Shown in pieces: positions 59,075-64,000 of a stretch of 64,000 bases of DNA. Each line of letters begins with the position of its first letter. Position 1 is the stretch's first letter. The position numbers and the translations under genes are program-made. The notes below the pieces were generated by a model. The model had not been told where the DNA came from. It saw only the letters and a program-made list of their open reading frames with translations, and searched no databases. Source of the stretch: Rhizopus arrhizus (lineage: Eukaryota > Mucoromycota > Mucoromycetes > Mucorales > Rhizopodaceae); assembly GCA_024220505.1 (NCBI GenBank), contig JAKZZE010000007.1, positions 248,001-312,000 of the forward strand, read 5' to 3'.

Positions 59075-59390
59075 GTATAGAGTGCTTATGTACTCAGATT
59101 TAAGAAAAAAAAAGGAATAAAAAATTGCCCTTTAAAAATACATTTGCCACTAAAAGAAAAGCAGTCTTTCTCAGCTGCTTTGTAAGTTCAACATTTACAA
59201 TGCCGCTCTTTTAAAAATATGAATGTTGACGAAATGAAATCTGAAAATGTGGTACAGCATGGTTCTTTCTGATAAAACATCTAACCAGTCGGTCAACGCA
59301 GCCACGCAGCGACCACAGGCACTATAGCCTCCTACTAAATTGAAAAATATGCCCTGGTCCCAAGTAGTGACCAGGAAACGAACATCAGTT
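59075..59390. promoter_or_regulatory. Upstream region of UTP14 and 5' flank of a LINE
   Basis: About 316 bases containing the UTP14 promoter (A-rich run at 59103-59113) and then sequence up to the first ATG of the LINE gag-like frame. No target-site duplication could be defined. Confidence 0.3.
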
Positions 59391-61250
59391 ATGAATGCTA
59401 CTTTCGAAAACAATACTCACAACAGTCAACAAAAAAGAGTTATTTACTCTAAAGTGTGGAGAGCAAGATGTTCTCCTGAACATGACTGATAGATCTGAAT
59501 CGCCTGTGCAGCTTATGGCCTTAATTGCGAAACAATTTCCATCACGAATTGCAGTCGAAAGATTGCTGAAATCAATTTTGATCCCTTAGATCCTGCCATT
59601 GACCACATTCTTAAAGACGGCATTAATTTTGAAAATGATGCAGTTAGGCTTTTACCTTGTCGAGCCTTAGATCCAGCTGTCCCTTTAGTTCGACTTCGAC
59701 TATCGAACCTTCCCTTTCTTAAAGAGGACATTCTTAAGGAGCAATTGAAAATGAGTTTGGAACCTTATGGCTTCGTTCTTGATTTGGGATCCTATGAGAA
59801 TCCCACACCGGCACCTATATGGGTATGGGCTATGCTATACTGAGCGTCCCAAAAAATGATGACAGATTCTCTCCCCTTTCTCACTATCTTCCTTAGTACC
59901 AGTCAGAAGATGAAGGCTTTTATGCTATGTGGAGTGACATGCCCACCTGCTGTCGCTACTGTCATACTGAAGGACATGTCGTCCCTGATTGTCCAAAAAA
60001 ACGTTCATCCCGTGTCTGTTGGAACTGTCGCACTAGTGGCCACATTGCTGCTGATTGCACAAAAAGTAAGAATAAGCCATTTAAAAAGGCCAGGAAGACT
60101 CCTACTGCTCCACAGGATAGAGCAGATCAAGGCGAGGCCAAGTCAAGCCAATCTTCTAATGGCATAGCTATGCCTAGCACCTCCCCCAACCTCTCATCTT
60201 GAATACCATGAAACGTAAACGTTCTATTCGGAATGAATCTGATGATGACCCAAGGATCCATTCTTCTACTTTGCTAACAACTGAGGAGAACTCTACCTTA
60301 GTATCTACTCAAGAGGTCTTGAAAGCTCTCTTCTCAGAAACCGCTGAACCACGAGATAATATTCCAATGGAAATTAATGCTGGAAATACCGACAATCCAC
60401 ATGTTACTACGGACATAGATCAAGAAATGGCCTATGATCGCGTCCACCCTTTGTACTTGCGTCAAACAATGCTGGCCTTTGGTTTTCCTCCATCTTTAGT
60501 CCATTCTCTTGAAAGCCTTTTCTTTGGAAATGCGGTGAGAATCAATATCAATGGGTATTTTACCAACAGAATTGATCAGCGTCGTGGTCTTCGACAAGGC
60601 AATCCATTATCACCTCTTCTTTTCAACATTGCGCTGGAGTCTTTTCTTCAACATATCCTTCAAGATTCTTTCTTTCAAGGTTTCCAATTCCAAGTTGTGA
60701 GTAACTCGGCCATCACAACATCCAATACCATGCCTTCTCCCTTAAAGGTACTTGCCTATGCGGACGATGTATGTGTCCTGTTGCATTTCACGGATGATTA
60801 CTATCGCCTACGCCACCATTTAGACCGCTATGAGTCTGTATCCAATGCTAAGGTTAATATTCACAAGACTGAAGCATTTTCTTTGGATGGACGCTCCTAT
60901 CCAGAGTGAACTGCTTTTCTAGCAGCACAAGGTATTTCCAAATGGCACGATCATTCGTCACCTAGCCCACTTCGATATCTTGGCTTTCCCCTGATTCAGT
61001 CTTTTCATCAACGTCGTTAACTAGAACAACAGTTGTTACAGACAGTGAAATCTCAATATACTATCTACTCTCAACGTAGACTTTCTATCAAAGGACGCGT
61101 TACCATAGTGAATGCATTAATACTTTCTAAATTGTTGTATGTTCTGCGGATGGTTCATTTGTCGACTACCTTCTTTCGACGGTTCAATTCTGTGATTTAT
61201 CAGTTTGTCTGGTGTGGTATTTACACTTGTAATAAAGTAATAATGTAAAT
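59391..61250 (+). mobile_element. Internally deleted LINE (gag-like ORF1 joined to reverse transcriptase core)
   Basis: The left part (59391-60201) reads as a gag-like protein in several frames: DPLDPAIDHILKDGINF, then LVRLRLSNLPFLKEDILKEQ, then two CCHC knuckles (CCRYCHTEGHVVPDC and CWNCRTSGHIAADC) and a stop at 60200-60202. Right after it, from 60208, a new frame enters the reverse transcriptase in its middle: QEMAYDRVHPLYLRQTMLAF, INGYFTNRIDQRRGLRQGNP, and the catalytic LAYADDVCVLL, ending at a stop at 60907. Further pieces follow to about 61250 (RYLGFPLIQSF, SIKGRVTIVNALILSKLLYV). The endonuclease and the N-terminal half of the RT are missing. Frameshifts and stops show that it is dead. 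Confidence 0.8.
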
Positions 61251-61588
61251 TACTACGAATATTGATCATCCAAATTAGGAATATCGGACATTGTATTATG
61301 CCACCTCAAATAACAAGTTCCTGGATCAGGATTAATAGTTATCTCTTTATAAAAAGTTGTCAAACAATACCAATCCTATAAATAATTTATCATCTGACAA
61401 TAATCATATACTGTGACTACTATTATTTAGCCGTGGATAGAAAAGTATAAATACCCTCATATTTTTAACTTGAATGAAGGACAATCTATAAAAATAATAA
61501 TAGCAGCAACAGTAACAAAGACAGGTCTAAAAAACGGAAGCTTGATAACACGGTGATACCATTCTGCAAGGATCGTCTGCTGAACCTT
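61251..61588. other. Interval between LINE and YARKS gene
   Basis: No complete gene. The frame of the following gene is open back to 61478 and encodes a basic nuclear-localisation-like cluster (DRSKKRKLDN, about 61517-61546) but has no ATG there, so an unseen upstream exon or a non-ATG start is possible. Confidence 0.35.
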
Positions 61589-63332
61589 ATGAAAGAAATT
61601 GCCACCGATGAAAATCCTTTGAACGACAGTTGTTATTCCAAACAATTCCTAACTGTAGAAGATCAATACGAACTAATGTGTAGTATGTTCCCGCGCCTTA
61701 AAAATCATTGTAGCATAAATCAACTTCAATATTGGATTGGACAGGCAAAGATCTGGGGAAAATCAGAACGCTCACGAAAAAATCAGCGAAAACCTGGACA
61801 AAACTTATGGGTGGTTGATGAACAGTTAAGGGGTAAAATCACTTCACTAAATTTTGGGTTTCCATATTTTAACAATCTATTCTATAGCGTTCGTGACAGA
61901 TACTTCCGATTCGGTCAAGGCATACTGGAAATATCTACAACATGACACCAAACACATAACAATTGGATACGCACGTAAGTCGCCAACTGACGAAACAAAA
62001 GAATCACGAATACGTCTATTACAATTAATGGTGAACAAATTATACTTCCGCGGAAAGTGCGAAGAAGTATTCGTGAGCCCAATTTGCAAAGCAGATCAAC
62101 CAATATTGGAAAGAGACTCGCCAAAGCAGGATGATTTACTGCTGAATTTAAAAGAATCCCATGGCGATATCTCAGGTACATCAAGGCTCAGTATAATAAT
62201 TAGAATAACTGAAGATTTCCTATAGATTTAATTGCACGCGTCCATTTCAGTCAAAAACCTTTCCGCCTTGTCATCATTGACTACGCCGGGATTTCAACGT
62301 CACCAAATGATATTAGGATTTTTTTGGAGTAAGTCGAAAAGAATACTGATTGCAGCAAGTTTTTTTATGCTAATTAATTTGAATACTAGGCAATGCAGCA
62401 ATATCAAGGAAGTTGTTGTATATCATGGCTCTTCGTTTGAGATCTTATCACGTTTTGATCTTTTGAAAAATAATGATCTGGAAAAATTTAAATGTCGCAA
62501 CTTTAGCCGATGGTCCACCTATGATGATGAATTCGAAGTGACGCTATATCGACGATTTACTGCATTGTTAAATGTTTTATTTGATTTATCTGACATTATC
62601 ATGGTAGAGTAAGTGATAAATGGATGCATTCATTGAAACAATGACTGACTTTTTTTTTACAGTGGGGAATCCGTATCCAAGGCAACCAAAGCAGCCATTG
62701 ACTTAAACAAAACGATCTTTACACTTAGTGAACAATCCCCTTCGTATGGCTGGAAGATTGACCTCATATTGAAGTATTTCAATGGCAAGAAAGGTGTAGA
62801 GGTGTCATCCAATGAATGGAAGCATATGGGTGTCGGTGCGGACCTGAAAATCAAGCAACAATGCAAAAACTTACGGACCAACGCTTGCATTCTTCACCAA
62901 CTCAACGTCAACTGTCATTCCAACTTTACAGAAGTGCTTGCCATGGACTTTATTGGCAATATTGGCTACCTGTATATGATTAAAAAGGGCCAGAACCAAT
63001 GCTTTGTAGCAAAAATGATCGTCACGCTTCTGATTCCTCACAACATCACCAACTTGGCCACCCTCAAGCCCATCTTGGATGCTATGTTTCGCATGAAGGT
63101 ATTTATGAGAAAAAAAAAAAAAAAAAAAAAAAAGCTTATTTTTGTTTCCTAGAGTTATTTCAAGTCTATGGCAAAAGCAATTGACCAAGCCCTGTTTCAA
63201 AAACGTATCCAAGAAGCCATACCCTCTCTCGACTGCTCAACCTCCTCATCTGAATCATCCATCGCTTTCTCTTCCTGCAACAACCCCCGCTGCACGATAT
63301 TTGGAAGGCTAAGGCAAAAAATAGTAGCGTGA
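61589..63332 (+). CDS. Spliced gene with serine-recombinase-like 'GYARKS' domain, function unknown
   Basis: Six exons (61589-61832, 61888-62175, 62226-62328, 62390-62608, 62663-63098, 63153-63332) give 489 residues from the first in-frame ATG. The N-terminal 80 residues are helical and could form a DNA-binding unit (YELMCSMFPRLKNHCSINQL). From about residue 100: ITIGYARKS, then RIRLLQLMVNKLYFRG, EEVFVSP, ERDSPKQDDLLLNL, FRLVIIDYAGISTSPNDIR and IKEVVVYHGS. The order of strands and helices resembles a serine recombinase catalytic domain (as in IS607 TnpA, 'YARVSS'), with the nucleophile Ser kept but the usual D-R-L-x-R replaced by DYAG. The C-terminal half (DGESVSKATKAAIDLN, SSNEWKHMGVGADLKIKQQ, LAMDFIGNIGYLYMIKKG) is of a kind I associate with Mucorales multicopy genes. 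All splice junctions keep frame. Confidence 0.6.
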
Positions 63333-63589
63333 TTTTGCGATACCATTTTCCTTCTTTCCATTGCTTTTACTGCCCATATTGCTTTCTATGCCATCTTTTT
63401 TCCGTATCCCTTCGTTTTTTTTTTTTTATAAAAGGAGCCGAAGCTCATGTTTATTAATATGATGATTAAGATCGAGTTACAAGCTTTGTTTTTGGGTTTT
63501 TAAATTTTTTTGGAGAGTTACCTCTTCTTTTTTGGGGTTTTGTGTGTTATAGATGAAGTTATGGAAGTAGAAAATGAAAATGAAAATAA
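63333..63589. other. Intergenic, no gene seen
   Basis: T-rich 3' region of the YARKS gene (T13 at about 63415-63428 and a TTATAAAAGG motif) followed by AT-rich DNA leading into the LINE tail on the other strand. Confidence 0.3.
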
Positions 63590-64000
63590 AATTAAAATTT
63601 GGGCCGAAGCCAAACCAAAGACCAGTGTGGAAGTGTACGATGTGAGCAGACATTTTGTACAAGAGTTTCGTGATGTAGTTGCCGAGTAAGTTTTTGAGAA
63701 CTGTTGAGAGTGACAGAAGTATGAATAGGGATAGTATCAAAAATGAACGCCCAATGAGTGCGCCAAACAGAAAGCAAGGTGTGACCGATGTTCGCAGCAG
63801 ATGAAACATCAGAGCTGGATGCAGCAACAGGAGGGAACTTCAACTGGAATATTGCATGAGCGACAGAAAAAGAGGAGAAGAATTGTGATAGAAAGTGCTC
63901 GCTCCAAATGCTTCGTCAAATAAGTAGTTTTGGAGGGCACAGATAGAAAGAGTGTTCCAAAATTTCTTCTTGATCGGGACAATTTAAGCAAGAGGGAGAA
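63590..64000 (-). mobile_element. 3' tail of a LINE ORF2, running off the window edge
   Basis: On the minus strand from the right edge, a frame reads CLNCPDQEEILEHSFYLCPPK, a C-x2-C...H...C knuckle as in the LINE tail at 545-880. After one stop it continues with AHAIFQLKFPPVAASSS and GHTLLSVWRTHWAFIFDTIP, matching the usual region downstream of the knuckle in Mucorales-type LINE ORF2, down to a stop near 63592. The upstream part of the element lies beyond the window. Confidence 0.6.

Noticed and set aside
30224..63332. The TnpB/Fanzor relic and the YARKS gene as one mobile element
   Set aside because: They are more than 30 kb apart with many housekeeping genes between them, so they cannot be one element as they stand.
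1..64000. CRISPR arrays, bacterial operons or ribosomal RNA genes
   Set aside because: No regularly spaced identical repeats, no polycistronic prokaryotic layout and no rRNA sequence were seen; the genes are eukaryotic with introns.

Overview
The window is nuclear DNA from an AT-rich fungus, most likely an early-diverging Mucoromycota (Mucorales-type). Supporting observations: genes are split by many short GT-AG introns of about 45-60 bases; coding exons have clear fungal orthologues (PRP31, UTP14, PDS5, SNX41/ATG20, NUDC, farnesyl diphosphate synthase); there is a class V/VII-type chitin synthase locus with a myosin motor; and the mobile debris (LINE fragments, a TnpB/Fanzor-like relic, a 'YARKS' protein) is of kinds I associate with Mucorales. 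All gene models were built by hand from reading frames and splice sites; no database search was run.

Layout. 0-2 kb: a decayed LINE tail on the minus strand, then little. 2.1-2.5 kb: a small RRM-like gene. 3.4-5.8 kb: a TEA/ATTS transcription factor (+). 6.2-7.7 kb: a Dal5-type MFS transporter (-). 7.7-11.3 kb: gene-poor, with one unrecognised ORF. 11.3-16.8 kb: a compact block with SNX41/ATG20 (+), a small unknown protein (-), a tRNA threonylcarbamoyladenosine dehydratase (-), NudC (+) and a zinc-finger/double HMG-box protein (-). 16.8-19.75 kb: gene-poor. 19.75-22.3 kb: a bacterial-type GH15 glycosidase (+). 23.1-24.5 kb: a methyltransferase with an MGNQTS N-terminus (-), divergent from a possible 63-aa gene. 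24.9-27.3 kb: gene-poor, with a diverged repeat pair. 27.3-30.1 kb: an ITFG2 (KICSTOR)-like protein (-). 30.2-31.0 kb: a broken TnpB/Fanzor-like gene (+). 31.2-32.5 kb: farnesyl diphosphate synthase (-). 33.5-35.6 kb: a PPP1R21 (KLRAQ) homologue (+). 36.2-37.9 kb: PRP31 (+). 38.5-41.1 kb: an RGS domain fused to an FSP1/AIF-like FAD oxidoreductase (+). 42.3-46.6 kb: PDS5 (-, 16 exons). 46.7-47.9 kb: a mitochondrial TPR protein (+). 50.1-56.0 kb: the chitin synthase locus, split into a motor ORF and a cytochrome b5/chitin synthase ORF. 56.4-59.1 kb: UTP14 (-). 59.4-61.2 kb: an internally deleted LINE (+). 61.6-63.3 kb: a spliced gene with a serine-recombinase-like 'GYARKS' domain (+). 63.6-64.0 kb: another LINE tail (-).

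Most genes are housekeeping (splicing, ribosome biogenesis, cohesion, isoprenoids, endosomal trafficking) and share no operon-like logic. The points most worth a second look are the RGS-FSP1 fusion, the split motor/chitin synthase pair with a stranded piece of the old junction, two endolysosomal proteins of animal type (ITFG2 and PPP1R21), the TnpB/Fanzor relic and the YARKS gene. Two otherwise sound genes (ITFG2-like and UTP14) each carry a single-base frameshift inside an A/T homopolymer, which looks more like an assembly error than biology.
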